Assembly (NCBI GenBank): GCA_022184915.1
Contig: JAGTJU010000001.1
Coordinates: forward strand, 1,242,057 to 1,306,056
Source of the DNA: Myxococcales bacterium
GTDB lineage: Bacteria > Myxococcota_A > Polyangia > Fen-1088
Reading direction: 5' to 3'
Length of the DNA: 64,000 nucleotides
The notes under the pieces were generated by a model. The model saw only the letters and a program-made list of their open reading frames with translations, made no database searches and had not been told where the DNA came from. Made by a program: the position numbers and the translations under genes. Below, one piece after another: positions 1-9,081 of this stretch (positions are counted from its first letter, which is position 1; each line of letters starts with the position of its first letter).

Positions 1-79
1 AAACCTTACGCACCGGGTCCCTTCCCCGCCAGGGGTGGGTGAGGAAAGACCCGCCCAAGGGGGCGGTGCGTTCGAAAAT

Positions 80-108
80 TTGGGGGTGGCTGCGGGGGCT
101 CCGATACT
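80..108 (+). promoter_or_regulatory. possible sigma-70-type promoter for the ftsB-like gene
   Basis: A TTGGGG box (80-85) and a GATACT box (103-108) are separated by 17 bases. The predicted transcription start is near 115, at or just before the start codons at 115 (GTG) and 121 (ATG). No Shine-Dalgarno sequence is visible. The -35 match is weak, so this is tentative. Confidence 0.3.
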
Positions 109-114
109 CGTCTG

Positions 115-438
115 GTGAAGATGGCCCTTGTGCGTCGGGGTTTCGCTAACCGATGGATCGTCCGCGCGGGTGCGGCCGGCGCGCTCGCCTTGACTTTCGG
201 TTACGTGCCTTACCATCTGTACGCACGCTCGGGTTTCGCCCGCTACCTGGAGCTCGAAGGCGATCTGCAGGACATGCAGCGAGGCAACGCCGGCCTTCGT
301 GCGGACATCGCGCGCCTCACCCGTGAGGCTTACGCCCTCAAAAACGACCCCCGCGCGGTCGAGCAGGTTGCTCGCCACGAGCTGGGCTGGGTGCGCCCGG
401 GCGACCTCGTGCTCGACCTCCAGGAGGGCGGCAAATGA
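115..438 (+). CDS. FtsB/DivIC-like septum formation initiator
   Basis: This is a small bitopic division protein of 107 residues, a usual length for FtsB/DivIC. It has a basic N-terminus, one membrane segment at about residues 16-36, then a coiled coil (about 40-75) and a C-terminal part with the family-typical pattern of acidic and Tyr-Ala-rich residues before a conserved 'RHELGWVRPGD'-like tail. In the family it acts in the inner-membrane FtsQ/L/B complex that links the Z-ring to septal peptidoglycan synthesis. The start could be GTG 115 or ATG 121; neither has a good Shine-Dalgarno sequence. Its last four bases overlap the ATG of the diguanylate cyclase (ATGA), so the two are translationally coupled. 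The family call is from pattern recognition; FtsB and DivIC cannot be told apart here, so no symbol is given. Confidence 0.8.
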   Translation: MKMALVRRGFANRWIVRAGAAGALALTFGYVPYHLYARSGFARYLELEGDLQDMQRGNAGLRADIARLTREAYALKNDPRAVEQVARHELGWVRPGDLVLDLQEGGK

Positions 439-2633
439 GGCTCGGGCGGGCTGCGGACAGGCTGACCTTCGCCACCTCGCGGGGCCTGCGTGCGGCCTGG
501 GGCTTCGGCGTCATCGGCGCCTTCGCCCTGCTCATCTGGCAGGGCTTCTTCCCCGATCTGTGGGCAGGCGCCGAGCCGGGCACGGGTCCCGCGGTGGCGG
601 CGGCGCTCCTGGCGGGCGTCCTGGCGGCAAAGCTCGCCGCGCGTCTGCGCACCAACGAGCGGCGTCGAAGCGCTTTGCGCGAGGCCCTGTCCGACGTCGA
701 GCTGGGGCTTTTGCTCTTGACCGCGACCTACGTGTTTCTTTCGATTCTTGGTGGACCAAAGGCAACGGTTCACCCTCTCATTTATGCCCTCGTGAGTTTC
801 CTCGTCACCTTCCATCGGCTGGAGGTGGGGGTGCCGCTGGCGGCCGCGGCGATCGGGTTCGAGGCGCTCGAAGCGTTTTCTCCCCACGCCGGCGCGGACG
901 CTCAGCGCCTGTTTTGGGGCCATGCGGGCTTCATCGTCATCTTTGCGGGCCTCAACGTTGCGTTTCTGCACGCCGAGGTGGCCCGTCAGCGCCGCGAGCA
1001 CAGGAAGCGCCTCGACGAGGAAGTGGCGTCGATGCGCGAGGAAGCGCGCGACTTCCGCCTGATCTCCACGGCCCTGGGCAGCGAGAGCCGGGTGCGCTCG
1101 CGCGCCGAGGAAGTGGAGAAACTCTCGCAGGGGTCGATCGAGACCATCCATCAACAGCTCTTCTACACGCTGGATCTTCTGCGGAAGGCTCTCGGTCTAC
1201 AGACCTGCGCGCTGTTGTGGCTCGACAGCCGGGGGCACAAGCTCAAGCTCAAGGAACTTTCGAGCGACTCCCCGCACATCGCGGAGGGGTCCGTCGCCGC
1301 GGGGCATGGTGTGCTCGGGGCCATTCTCAAGGAAGGCAAGCGGCTCATGCTCGAGTCCCCGCGCCTCTCCATGCTGCCGTACTACCAGGGGCCCGCGGAC
1401 GTGGCCGCGTTCGTGGGTGTCCCCGTGTTCGAGGGACGGGTGGTGCGGGGGGTGCTGGTGGCCGATCGGGTGGCGGGTGGCCCCTTCGCGCCGGGCGAAG
1501 TGGATCTCGTCGAGTCGGCCGCCGCGCAGATCGTCAGGGTGGTTCAATCCGAGCGCGTGTTTCAGGCGGTCGAGCGCGCCAAGAATGAACACGAGAGCTT
1601 CTACCGCGCCTCGGCTGAACTCAACCGCGCCCTCACGCTCGACGAGGTTTACGAGGCGGCGATCGCAGGCGCCCGCGGGGTGTGCGACTTCGATCTGGTG
1701 GTGATCGCAACCTACGACGCGCGCGAGGGAAGCCACAACATTTGTCGCGTGGAGGGGGAGCTGGCGGAGGTCCTGGGGGGCAAACAGTTCAAGGATCCCA
1801 CGTCCTTGCTCTCGATGGTCGTCAAGAACAAGATCGCGCTTCCCGCGGGGGGACAGTGGCGAGAGCGGGAGGACGGCTTCGTCTTCGACCCCAACTTGCG
1901 GCTCCGCGAATACGAGTCACTCGTGGTCCTGCCCCTCGTGGTCAAGGACGAGGTCACGGGCACGTTCATGGTGGCCTCGCGCCGGGCGGGAGCGTTCCCG
2001 AACGATCGACGCGAGATGCTGGGCGTGATCGCCAACCAGGTCGCGATCAGCATGCAGAACGGACGCATGTACCAGGTGCTCGAGGAACAAGCCACGACGG
2101 ACGGCCTTACGGGGCTCGTGAATCATCGCACTTTCCAGGAACGTTTCTCTTCGATGTTGACCCGCGCCGAGCGGCACGGGTTTCCCGTCGCCCTCATCCT
2201 CACCGACATCGATCACTTCAAGAAGATCAACGACAGCTACGGACATCCCACGGGCGACGAAGTGCTGCGGCGTGTAGCCAAGATCCTGAAGGCCAGCGCG
2301 CGCAAGATCGACATCGTGGCCCGCTACGGTGGGGAAGAGTTTGCCATCGTGCTCGAGTCGACCGACCGGGACGGCGCCCGGCAGCTGGCCGAGCGCATAC
2401 GGGCGGAGGTAGGCAAGCAGAGCTTCGAGTCGTCGAAGGGGCCGTTCAAGTGCACCCTGTCCCTGGGCGTGGCGCTCTTCCCGGATGACGCCCGTGCCAA
2501 GCAGGAGATCATCGCCCGTGCCGACCAGGCGCTTTATGCTGCGAAACACGGCGGACGCAATCGCACCGTGTGTCACGGAGACGTGGTGCTGGCGCCCCAG
2601 CCCGAAAAGAAGGCGATGCGCGCCGCCGGTTGA
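435..2633 (+). CDS. membrane-bound GAF-GAF-GGDEF diguanylate cyclase
   Basis: The protein makes c-di-GMP from two GTP. About six hydrophobic segments span residues 15-190, followed by a coiled coil (190-235), two GAF-like sensor domains (about 240-385 and 395-545) and a C-terminal GGDEF domain (about 565-715). The active-site motif is GGEEF at about 632-636. The product-inhibition site RxxD (RKID) lies just upstream in the usual spacing, so both catalysis and feedback look intact. The start overlaps the stop of the FtsB-like gene by four bases (ATGA), which suggests an operon linking division and second-messenger synthesis. The signal sensed by the membrane and GAF domains cannot be read from the sequence. 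Confidence 0.92.
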   Translation: MRLGRAADRLTFATSRGLRAAWGFGVIGAFALLIWQGFFPDLWAGAEPGTGPAVAAALLAGVLAAKLAARLRTNERRRSALREALSDVELGLLLLTATYVFLSILGGPKATVHPLIYALVSFLVTFHRLEVGVPLAAAAIGFEALEAFSPHAGADAQRLFWGHAGFIVIFAGLNVAFLHAEVARQRREHRKRLDEEVASMREEARDFRLISTALGSESRVRSRAEEVEKLSQGSIETIHQQLFYTLDLLRKALGLQTCALLWLDSRGHKLKLKELSSDSPHIAEGSVAAGHGVLGAILKEGKRLMLESPRLSMLPYYQGPADVAAFVGVPVFEGRVVRGVLVADRVAGGPFAPGEVDLVESAAAQIVRVVQSERVFQAVERAKNEHESFYRASAELNRALTLDEVYEAAIAGARGVCDFDLVVIATYDAREGSHNICRVEGELAEVLGGKQFKDPTSLLSMVVKNKIALPAGGQWREREDGFVFDPNLRLREYESLVVLPLVVKDEVTGTFMVASRRAGAFPNDRREMLGVIANQVAISMQNGRMYQVLEEQATTDGLTGLVNHRTFQERFSSMLTRAERHGFPVALILTDIDHFKKINDSYGHPTGDEVLRRVAKILKASARKIDIVARYGGEEFAIVLESTDRDGARQLAERIRAEVGKQSFESSKGPFKCTLSLGVALFPDDARAKQEIIARADQALYAAKHGGRNRTVCHGDVVLAPQPEKKAMRAAG

Positions 2634-2742
2634 TTCGCTGCGTGTGCGGTGGATCGCCGGGCGTGGTCGGATGCCGGGAACCACCACTCGCCGTGCCACT
2701 TTCGCGGTTGACGAGGTGCGGCGCCTAGGCCATGAAGGTACT

Positions 2743-5418
2743 GTGAGAAGCGTCACCGCTCGTGGCTTCGCGGTTCACGCCCGGCCTCCGTTCACCCTGG
2801 CAGGCTTTTGTGCGCTGTCGCTGACGCTCCTGCTTTGTCCCTGGCGCTCCGCCTCGGCCCGGAGCGAAGGGGGCAGCGCTGCGACGTCGCCCGGGCGCCT
2901 CGATCCTGGGCCCCAGGGGGGAATCTTGCGGGTGGTCAACCGCGCCGCCGCCCCGACGTCACACTTTGCGCCGCTCGATTCTGGGCTTCTGTACGTTTCC
3001 GGACAAACGGCGGGGCTTCGTGTGGAGGTGAGGGACAGCCGTCGCTCCTTGTACTTTACGGGCCCCGCCGAACATGAAGTTCCCTTCGAGGTGCGGGGGG
3101 CCCTTGGCGAACACGAGGCCACGCTGTTGCGGGGCCCAAGCGTTGTGGCCACGGCCCCCTTCACAGTCCTTGGCAACACGGACCTGAGTTGCTCCGATGC
3201 CTCGATCACGAACGAGCTCCGCCGCCTCTCGGCTCAGCTTCGAGGCTATGGTCGGGCCGTGTTCGTGGACGGCAAGGTTGTTCACACCTTCGCGCCCACG
3301 TTGAGAGGCAATCGCTACGCCGCAGCGGCGGCTCGCTACCTCACCGACGATCTCACGTCGCTTCCCGACCTTTTCCTGGAGCGGCAGAAGGGAAGCGGGC
3401 TCGTCTTTTCGGGCATGAGGCCCGACAATCATTACGACCCTTTCTCTGGAACTTACCCCGGCGTGGACATCGCCCGCGACACGTTTGGAGACGCCTACAC
3501 GGACAGGTCGAAGGACGGCCGATGGGTGTTCGAGCGCGTGCCTTCGGAGGCCGACGTGGAAGCCATGGCCACGTCGTGGGTCCACGAGGTCTGGCAGGCC
3601 ACGGGCGACGACGCCTGGATGAAGAGCAAGCTTCCGGTGCTCGAGAAGGCTCTTGGCTACGTCCAGCAGGACCCCCTGCGCTGGTCGTCGGAGACGGGCC
3701 TCGTCCAGCGAGGCTTCACGCTCGACGTCTGGAACTTCCAGCACCCGCTCGTCATCGACATCCATCCTCGCGGTTCGGTGAACCGCGCCGGCTGGTTCGA
3801 CGGCCTTTGGCTCGATGCTGACTCGCCCAAGGGGATTGCCCACGGTGACAACACCGCCATGTTCGAGGCGGCGATGGCGATGGCGCGCATGCACGCGCAC
3901 GCCGGAGACGAAGCGCAGGCGTTGGCGTGGATTCAATGGGCGGAGCGCTTGCGAGAGAGCCTCGAAAAGCAGGCCTGGACTGGGTCATTTTTTCGGCACT
4001 TCGTGAGACTCACCGAAGATGAGCGCTGGAAATCCCTCGAGGTCGACGAGGCCGTGCAGCTCTCTCTGTCGAACCCTTTCGCGATCACACGGGGAGCCGC
4101 CACCCACGCCCAGGCGGTGGCCATCGTGGCCGAGTATCAGCGCCGGTACGAAAGGACCAAAGGCCAGGTGCTCGCGGAATGGTCGACGATGGACCCTCCT
4201 TTCCCGAAGAGCTTCGGTCCCTTCGGGCCTGGCAGCAAAGGCAACGGCGCCATCAGTCCCATCGTGGCAGGGCCGTTGGCGCAAGCGGCTCTCGAGCACG
4301 GGGCGGAAGCGTACGGAGCCGACGTGCTTCGTCGTGTGCTCGCGCTGCAGGCGAAACACGGCCGCCTTCACGATTTCTACTTCCCCTCATCCCGGTCGCC
4401 GGGGTGGCTTGCCGAATCCTTCTTTACCATCGACCTTCGCACGGTTGCGAATCGCCACCTGCGGGGTGATCGAACCGGCGGTTTCATCGATCACCCAGAC
4501 AACGACCTGCGAAGCTTCCCGGTCGGCAAGCAGACGTTTTTGGGCAAGCCCTTCGACGTCATAGATCCCAAGGACAACGGAGGCCGTGCTGCCGTCGTGT
4601 TGTGGGGCGCCGGGAGCCCCGGGCCGCGCGAGACCACCGTGGCGGGCATCAACCGGAAGGCCAACAGCATCTATTTCCTGCATTCCGCAGGAAACATAGG
4701 TGGGCAGGCCCGGGTGGGTGAGTACGAGGTCAATTACGAAGACGGGACCAAAGTGCGCATTCCCCTCGTGGTGGGCCGCAACATCGCCAGTTGGTGGGCG
4801 GATGGAGATGCGGGTGAGTGGCGCCTCGCGTGGCGCGGCAAAAACCCCCACGTCTCGGTGATCGGCGTGGGTGTATGGGGCTGGGACAACAAACAGCCCG
4901 ACAAGGTCATCGAGAGCATCACGATGCGGGCGTCGGGCGGAGGCAGGGTGCAGCTGCTCGGCATCACCTTGTCCACGGCCCCCGTGCAATTCGAGCGCGG
5001 GGAGGTGGAAGGCGGTGGCGCGGAGCCCTGGGCGGCAGGCGTCGTGTACCGCGCGGCGGTCGAAGGTCTGGCTGGCGTGTCGGACAAAGCTCACTCTTTC
5101 ACGCACGTCCGCGTTGCGCCGCGCTGGCTGGCGGTTGGCCAGCCACGGGCCCGCGTGCTTTTGCGCTATCCCAGCTCTCTAGCGTATGTGGCTTACGAAT
5201 TTTCCCACCTATCCGGCGCCCGCACGCTGCAAATGACGTTCAGTGGCAGCGGCAAACGCTTCGATTTCCACGTGCTTTTACCCTCTGGCCACAAGCCCCG
5301 TCGTGTGACGCTCGATGGACGAAAGCTGCGTTACCGAACGGAGGTCGTCGAGGCCAGTGCGTATGCGGACTTCGTGATCGAAGAGCAATCGGCAGGGCGC
5401 GTCGAGATCTCGTACTGA
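2743..5418 (+). CDS. secreted six-hairpin glycosidase-like protein
   Basis: This 891-residue protein has a signal peptide at about residues 1-42 (basic n-region, hydrophobic core, Ala-x-Ala near the end). Its middle, about residues 130-640, has the helical, Trp- and His-rich character of (alpha/alpha)6 six-hairpin glycosidases, with blocks such as 'WVHEVWQATGDDAW' and 'GPGSKGNGAISP'. The C-terminal 250 residues look like beta-sandwich domains. I chose GTG 2743 because it begins the signal peptide and is preceded by AAGG at 2735-2738. An in-frame extension to 2485 overlaps the upstream gene and is unlikely. The probable role is hydrolysis of an extracellular polysaccharide or glycoside, but family, substrate and catalytic acids are not assigned. 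The six-hairpin fold is inference. Confidence 0.6.
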   Translation: MRSVTARGFAVHARPPFTLAGFCALSLTLLLCPWRSASARSEGGSAATSPGRLDPGPQGGILRVVNRAAAPTSHFAPLDSGLLYVSGQTAGLRVEVRDSRRSLYFTGPAEHEVPFEVRGALGEHEATLLRGPSVVATAPFTVLGNTDLSCSDASITNELRRLSAQLRGYGRAVFVDGKVVHTFAPTLRGNRYAAAAARYLTDDLTSLPDLFLERQKGSGLVFSGMRPDNHYDPFSGTYPGVDIARDTFGDAYTDRSKDGRWVFERVPSEADVEAMATSWVHEVWQATGDDAWMKSKLPVLEKALGYVQQDPLRWSSETGLVQRGFTLDVWNFQHPLVIDIHPRGSVNRAGWFDGLWLDADSPKGIAHGDNTAMFEAAMAMARMHAHAGDEAQALAWIQWAERLRESLEKQAWTGSFFRHFVRLTEDERWKSLEVDEAVQLSLSNPFAITRGAATHAQAVAIVAEYQRRYERTKGQVLAEWSTMDPPFPKSFGPFGPGSKGNGAISPIVAGPLAQAALEHGAEAYGADVLRRVLALQAKHGRLHDFYFPSSRSPGWLAESFFTIDLRTVANRHLRGDRTGGFIDHPDNDLRSFPVGKQTFLGKPFDVIDPKDNGGRAAVVLWGAGSPGPRETTVAGINRKANSIYFLHSAGNIGGQARVGEYEVNYEDGTKVRIPLVVGRNIASWWADGDAGEWRLAWRGKNPHVSVIGVGVWGWDNKQPDKVIESITMRASGGGRVQLLGITLSTAPVQFERGEVEGGGAEPWAAGVVYRAAVEGLAGVSDKAHSFTHVRVAPRWLAVGQPRARVLLRYPSSLAYVAYEFSHLSGARTLQMTFSGSGKRFDFHVLLPSGHKPRRVTLDGRKLRYRTEVVEASAYADFVIEEQSAGRVEISY

Positions 5419-5481
5419 ACGTCTCGCACGTGCGTCTCAAGTCGTGGGCCGGTTCCGCCGAGCCTTCGAAAGAGAAGTCGC

Positions 5482-7032
5482 ATGCGCCTCAACGTTCGAA
5501 TGAACACGCCGCGGCTCGGTCACCTGGCCGGCCTTCTGCTCATGAGCGTCTGCGCCGCCTGCGGCGCGATCGCAAGTTCCGAGGGAGTTCCGGATGGCGA
5601 TGTCGCCCCGGCACCGCCGGGTGACGGTGGCATGGGTGCGGACGACGCCAGAGGGAGTGTTATTGACGCGTTTTTCGTGTCCTTCTCTGACGCGTTGACC
5701 ATGCCCCCCACGCCAGAGCCGGCATGCAGCGGCACCAAGCCGTGCCCCAGTGGTCAAGTCTGTTTGACGGGCCAGTGTCAAGCCAACCCCTGCGCAGCGG
5801 CCGAGGGCTTCTCCTGCGGGGCCGGCAAGGCTTGCCTGGCGGTGTGCGTAAAGGTCGAGAACAAATGCGCGGGTGTCACCTGTAGCGACGGCCAAACCTG
5901 TATCGATGGGGCGTGTGTGCCGGGGTGCTTCAAGGAGGCCTGCAACGCCGTCACGTGCAAGCAAGGCGAGTTTTGCGATCCGAACACGGGCAAGTGTGCC
6001 GCTTTGCAGACCTGCAACGCGCTCTGTCCCTCGGGTCAAGCGTGCCACCTCACGTGCGTGTCCGACAAGTCCCCCTGTGACAACATCCTCTGCAAGGCGG
6101 ACGAGTTCTGCGTGAGCGGCACGTGCGTCAAGAATCCCTGCCACGGGGTGACCTGCCCGCAAGGCAGCGTGTGCGCCAACGGCACGTGCGTTGACACGTG
6201 CGACTGCAAAATGACCTGCAACCAGAACTCGAAGTGCATGCAGGGCGTCTGCGAGTGCGCTCCCAAGTGCGAGGCGGGTAAGTGCGGCGACAACGGGTGC
6301 GGCGGGAAGTGCCCGTGTCCGAGCGGTGAGGCCTGCCGGCAGGAAACGTGCTGCAAGCCGAACTGTCCGTCCGACGGCAGCCGCGCCTGCATGAGCGACG
6401 GATGCGGGGGCACGTGCAGCTGTCCCAGCGGATCCGGGAGCTGCTACCAGGGTCAGTGCTGCAAAGCAAACTGCCCCTCTGACGGCAGCCGCGCCTGCCA
6501 GGACAACGGCTGTGGCGGCAAGTGTTCGTGCCCGGGGGGCAGCTGCGTGGCAGGCATGTGCTGCAAACCTGACTGCGCCGCTCCCGGCAAGGCTTGTCGG
6601 GACAACGGCTGCGGGGGCAAGTGCCCTTGCCCTGGCGGCAAATGCGTCTCGGACATGTGCTGCCAGCCGAACTGCCCCGCAAACGGCGCGAACGCCTGCA
6701 AGTCTGACGGCTGCGGCGGTACGTGCAAATGCCCGAGCGGCGAGGGGAGTTGCTACCAAGGGGCCTGCTGTAAGCCGAATTGCCCTGCTGGGACATGTGG
6801 TGCCGATGGGTGCGGTGGCACATGCAAGTGCCCGAACGGTTCGACCTGCAACAACGGCGTCTGCAGCGCGAAGGTCTGCAGCCCCGCGTGTGGCTGTGGT
6901 CAGGTCTGTTACGATGGCCAGTGCGTGGCGCTCTCGTGCGACGCCGATGAGTTCAAGTGCGGTTGCGGCTGTTGCCCCCTTGGCCATACCTGCGCCGCAG
7001 GTCGCTGCTTGCCTCCCGGCGCGGTGCCCTGA
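5482..7032 (+). CDS. secreted Cys-rich tandem-repeat protein
   Basis: This 516-residue protein has a signal sequence (first about 30 residues, hydrophobic GLLLMSVCAAC core). Cys residues near the cleavage site could make it a lipoprotein, but no canonical lipobox is present. After an acidic spacer it becomes extremely Cys-rich. Residues about 75-260 hold EGF/TIL-like Cys motifs, and residues about 265-460 hold six tandem units built around D(N/G)GCGG(K/T)CxCP followed by CCxPxCP. All Cys are probably disulphide-bonded outside the cytoplasm. ATG 5482 has an AGAGAAG ribosome-binding site at 5471-5477; ATG 5500 is an alternative. Similar Cys-rich surface or adhesive proteins are common in predatory and social deltaproteobacteria. 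The function is unknown. Confidence 0.75.
   Translation: MRLNVRMNTPRLGHLAGLLLMSVCAACGAIASSEGVPDGDVAPAPPGDGGMGADDARGSVIDAFFVSFSDALTMPPTPEPACSGTKPCPSGQVCLTGQCQANPCAAAEGFSCGAGKACLAVCVKVENKCAGVTCSDGQTCIDGACVPGCFKEACNAVTCKQGEFCDPNTGKCAALQTCNALCPSGQACHLTCVSDKSPCDNILCKADEFCVSGTCVKNPCHGVTCPQGSVCANGTCVDTCDCKMTCNQNSKCMQGVCECAPKCEAGKCGDNGCGGKCPCPSGEACRQETCCKPNCPSDGSRACMSDGCGGTCSCPSGSGSCYQGQCCKANCPSDGSRACQDNGCGGKCSCPGGSCVAGMCCKPDCAAPGKACRDNGCGGKCPCPGGKCVSDMCCQPNCPANGANACKSDGCGGTCKCPSGEGSCYQGACCKPNCPAGTCGADGCGGTCKCPNGSTCNNGVCSAKVCSPACGCGQVCYDGQCVALSCDADEFKCGCGCCPLGHTCAAGRCLPPGAVP
6280..6870 (+). repeat. in-frame Cys-rich repeats, six units of about 30 residues
   Basis: The coding sequence repeats a roughly 90-base module whose protein core is D(N/G)GCGG(K/T)CxCP, a short Gly/Ser-rich loop, then CC(K/Q)xxCP. 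Six units are recognisable, with one shortened copy near 6800. Alternate units share closer sequence (those with GSCYQG loops), which suggests expansion by duplication of a two-unit block. Confidence 0.8.
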
Positions 7033-7040
7033 ACCTTCCA

Positions 7041-7066
7041 CGCCGACAGGGCGGCGCCCGTCGGCG
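7041..7066. terminator. GC-rich hairpin between convergent genes
   Basis: CGCCGAC (7041-7047), a bulged A, then GGGC pairs with GCCC and GTCGGCG (7056-7066) across a three-base loop. The stem has 11 base pairs and works on both strands. There is no T-tract, so it may be a weak or factor-assisted bidirectional terminator between the genes ending at 7032 (+) and 7111 (-). Confidence 0.5.
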
Positions 7067-7110
7067 CAACGGGCACGCCTCCGGGCCGCCGTGAGCGGCA
7101 AAGGGCCCTA

Positions 7111-9003
7111 TCAGCCCAGGCCCCAGGCCGCAGGAAGGCCATGGCGCAGCAGCGCATCTGCCTCCTCGGGGGGGATCGCCTTCGAGAACAGGAAGCCCTG
7201 GATGCGGTGGCAGCCCATGGCCCGCACGAGCGCCAGCTGATCGGGAGTCTCCACGCCCTCGGCCGTGACCGAGAGGGAGAGGTTCTTTGCGAGGCCGATC
7301 ATCGTGCGCACGATCTCGTTGGCCTTGCTCGAGCTCGACATGCGGGCCACGAACGTGCGGTCGATCTTCAACCCGTCGACCGAGAAGCGCTCGAGCTGTC
7401 CGAGGGAAGAGTAGCCCATGCCGAAGTCATCGATGCAGACCAGCATGTCGATCCGGCGCAGTTCGTCCAGCAGCTCTGAGGCAGCAGCCGGGCCCTCCAT
7501 GAGCGCGCTCTCTGTGAGTTCGAGCGTCAGGTCACGCGGATCCACGCGGGTCTCATCGAGCACCCGTCGAATGTCCGCGAGCAGGTCAGGCTGGGTGAAC
7601 TGCCGGGGCGACATGTTCACGGACAGCTTCGGTGCAGTGCCCGGATACTGCGTTTGCCACTTTCTCAACTGAAGGCAGGCCTCTTCCAAACCCCACATAC
7701 CGATCGGGCAAATGAGGCCGTTCTCTTCGGCCAGAGGGATGAACTCGTCGGGGCCCACGAGCCCCCGCTCGGGGTGCGCCCACCTGAGGAGGGCCTCGAA
7801 CCCCGCCAGCCGCCGGGCGTCCACATCCACGATGGGCTGGTAGTGGAGCACGAACTCGCGGCGCTCCACCGCCCGGCGCAGGTCCGTCTCGAGCCGCAGG
7901 AGCGATCGGGCGCGATCGTGCATCCCTGTCAGGAAGCGCACGTGACGGGCGCGGCCCTGTGCCTTGGCCTGGTACATCGCGATGTCAGCGTCGCGGAGTA
8001 GGTCTTCGGGCCGATCGTAATCGTCGCTGCCGAACGAGATGCCGATGCTCATCGTGCAGTAAAGTTCGGTGCTACTGACGTGAAACGGCGCGCTCATGGC
8101 GCCGTGGATACGCTCGGCGACCCGCTCGGCATCGGCGGCGTCGCGCACGCTCTCGAGAAGGATCACGAACTCGTCCCCCCCGAGGCGACCCACGGTATCC
8201 CCAGGACGCAGACAGGCCTCGAGCCGCCGGGCCAGCGCGATGATGAGCTCGTCCCCCGTCGCGTGCCCGAGGCTGTCGTTGATGCCCTTGAACCGGTCGA
8301 TATCCAAAAACAACACGGCGTAGGGTGACTCGAGCCGCCGTCGTGCCCGGCGCATCAGCTGTCCCAACCGCTCGAGAAACAGGGCCCTGTTCGGCAGGTG
8401 GGTCAAAGGATCGAAAAAAGCCTGCTCGAAGAGCTGGTTTTCGGCTTGCTTGCGCGCCGTGATGTCGCGCGAGATCCCGAACGTTCCAACGATGTGACCT
8501 TCTGCGTTTCGCAAGGGCAGCTTGGTGGTGGACACCCACTTGACCCCGCCCCCCGCGAAGTTTTCCTTTTCGTCCTTGCCCACCAAGGGGCGGCCCGTGC
8601 GCATGACCTCGAGTTCGTCTTGGCGGGCGTCTTCGGCGTGCGCTTTCCCAAAATAGTCGAAGTCCGTTTTGCCGACGGCGTCGTCGGGGCTGCCAAGGCC
8701 CAAGTACCGCGTCATGGCCCGGTTGATGCGAAGAAACCGGCTCTCTTCGTCCTTGAAGTAGATGTTGTCCGGTATGTTATCCATCAAGGCGGCCAGAAAG
8801 AACGCGTCACCGGTCGCCCCTTCGGAGCCCGTGACCGATGCCCCTGGTACGACGAGTCCCTGATCGAACAAACTGGCTCCGTCCTGAGACTCTGTTTGCC
8901 GCACCTCTGCGGTGATGGCGACATCGAGAGACCTCTTGGGCGCTTGCTTTGGCGCGCTCATGCGATTCATGCGTGCACCCGCACGCGTGGTCAATTTTCG
9001 CAC
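7111..9003 (-). CDS. PAS-GGDEF-EAL c-di-GMP turnover protein
   Basis: This cytoplasmic protein of up to 630 residues has a PAS domain at about 60-185 ('GTFGISRDITARKQAE'), a GGDEF domain (GGDEF at about 274-278, inhibitory-site RPGD just upstream) and an EAL domain (EAL near 402, LTES, DDFGMGYSSL, KID and AEGVET blocks all present). Both catalytic motifs look intact, so it may make and break c-di-GMP, with PAS controlling the balance. The longest start is GTG 9003; ATG 8970 or ATG 8961 begins a more typical N-terminus. It lies 78 bases downstream of ricT on the same strand and may share the holB-ricT transcript. Confidence 0.9.
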   Translation of the reverse strand: MRKLTTRAGARMNRMSAPKQAPKRSLDVAITAEVRQTESQDGASLFDQGLVVPGASVTGSEGATGDAFFLAALMDNIPDNIYFKDEESRFLRINRAMTRYLGLGSPDDAVGKTDFDYFGKAHAEDARQDELEVMRTGRPLVGKDEKENFAGGGVKWVSTTKLPLRNAEGHIVGTFGISRDITARKQAENQLFEQAFFDPLTHLPNRALFLERLGQLMRRARRRLESPYAVLFLDIDRFKGINDSLGHATGDELIIALARRLEACLRPGDTVGRLGGDEFVILLESVRDAADAERVAERIHGAMSAPFHVSSTELYCTMSIGISFGSDDYDRPEDLLRDADIAMYQAKAQGRARHVRFLTGMHDRARSLLRLETDLRRAVERREFVLHYQPIVDVDARRLAGFEALLRWAHPERGLVGPDEFIPLAEENGLICPIGMWGLEEACLQLRKWQTQYPGTAPKLSVNMSPRQFTQPDLLADIRRVLDETRVDPRDLTLELTESALMEGPAAASELLDELRRIDMLVCIDDFGMGYSSLGQLERFSVDGLKIDRTFVARMSSSSKANEIVRTMIGLAKNLSLSVTAEGVETPDQLALVRAMGCHRIQGFLFSKAIPPEEADALLRHGLPAAWGLG

Positions 9004-9081
9004 ACAGATGCCTTGGCCCGCAAGGCGGACATTCTGACGGTGTCGTGGCGGCGGTCGTTCCCTCGCGACCCCGCGGGGGAT

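Noticed and set aside
2485-2742. In-frame upstream extension of the glycosidase-like gene
   Set aside because: It overlaps the end of the diguanylate cyclase and would bury the signal peptide. GTG 2743 begins at the right place.
6280-6870. CRISPR-like or satellite DNA repeats
   Set aside because: The repeats are in frame, vary at third codon positions and encode a Cys-rich protein. There are no unique spacers of constant length.
5437-7101. A 554-codon minus-strand frame opposite the Cys-rich gene
   Set aside because: Its composition (Ala/Arg/Val-rich) is the mirror of the Cys codons. The plus strand has the signal sequence, ribosome-binding site and repeats.
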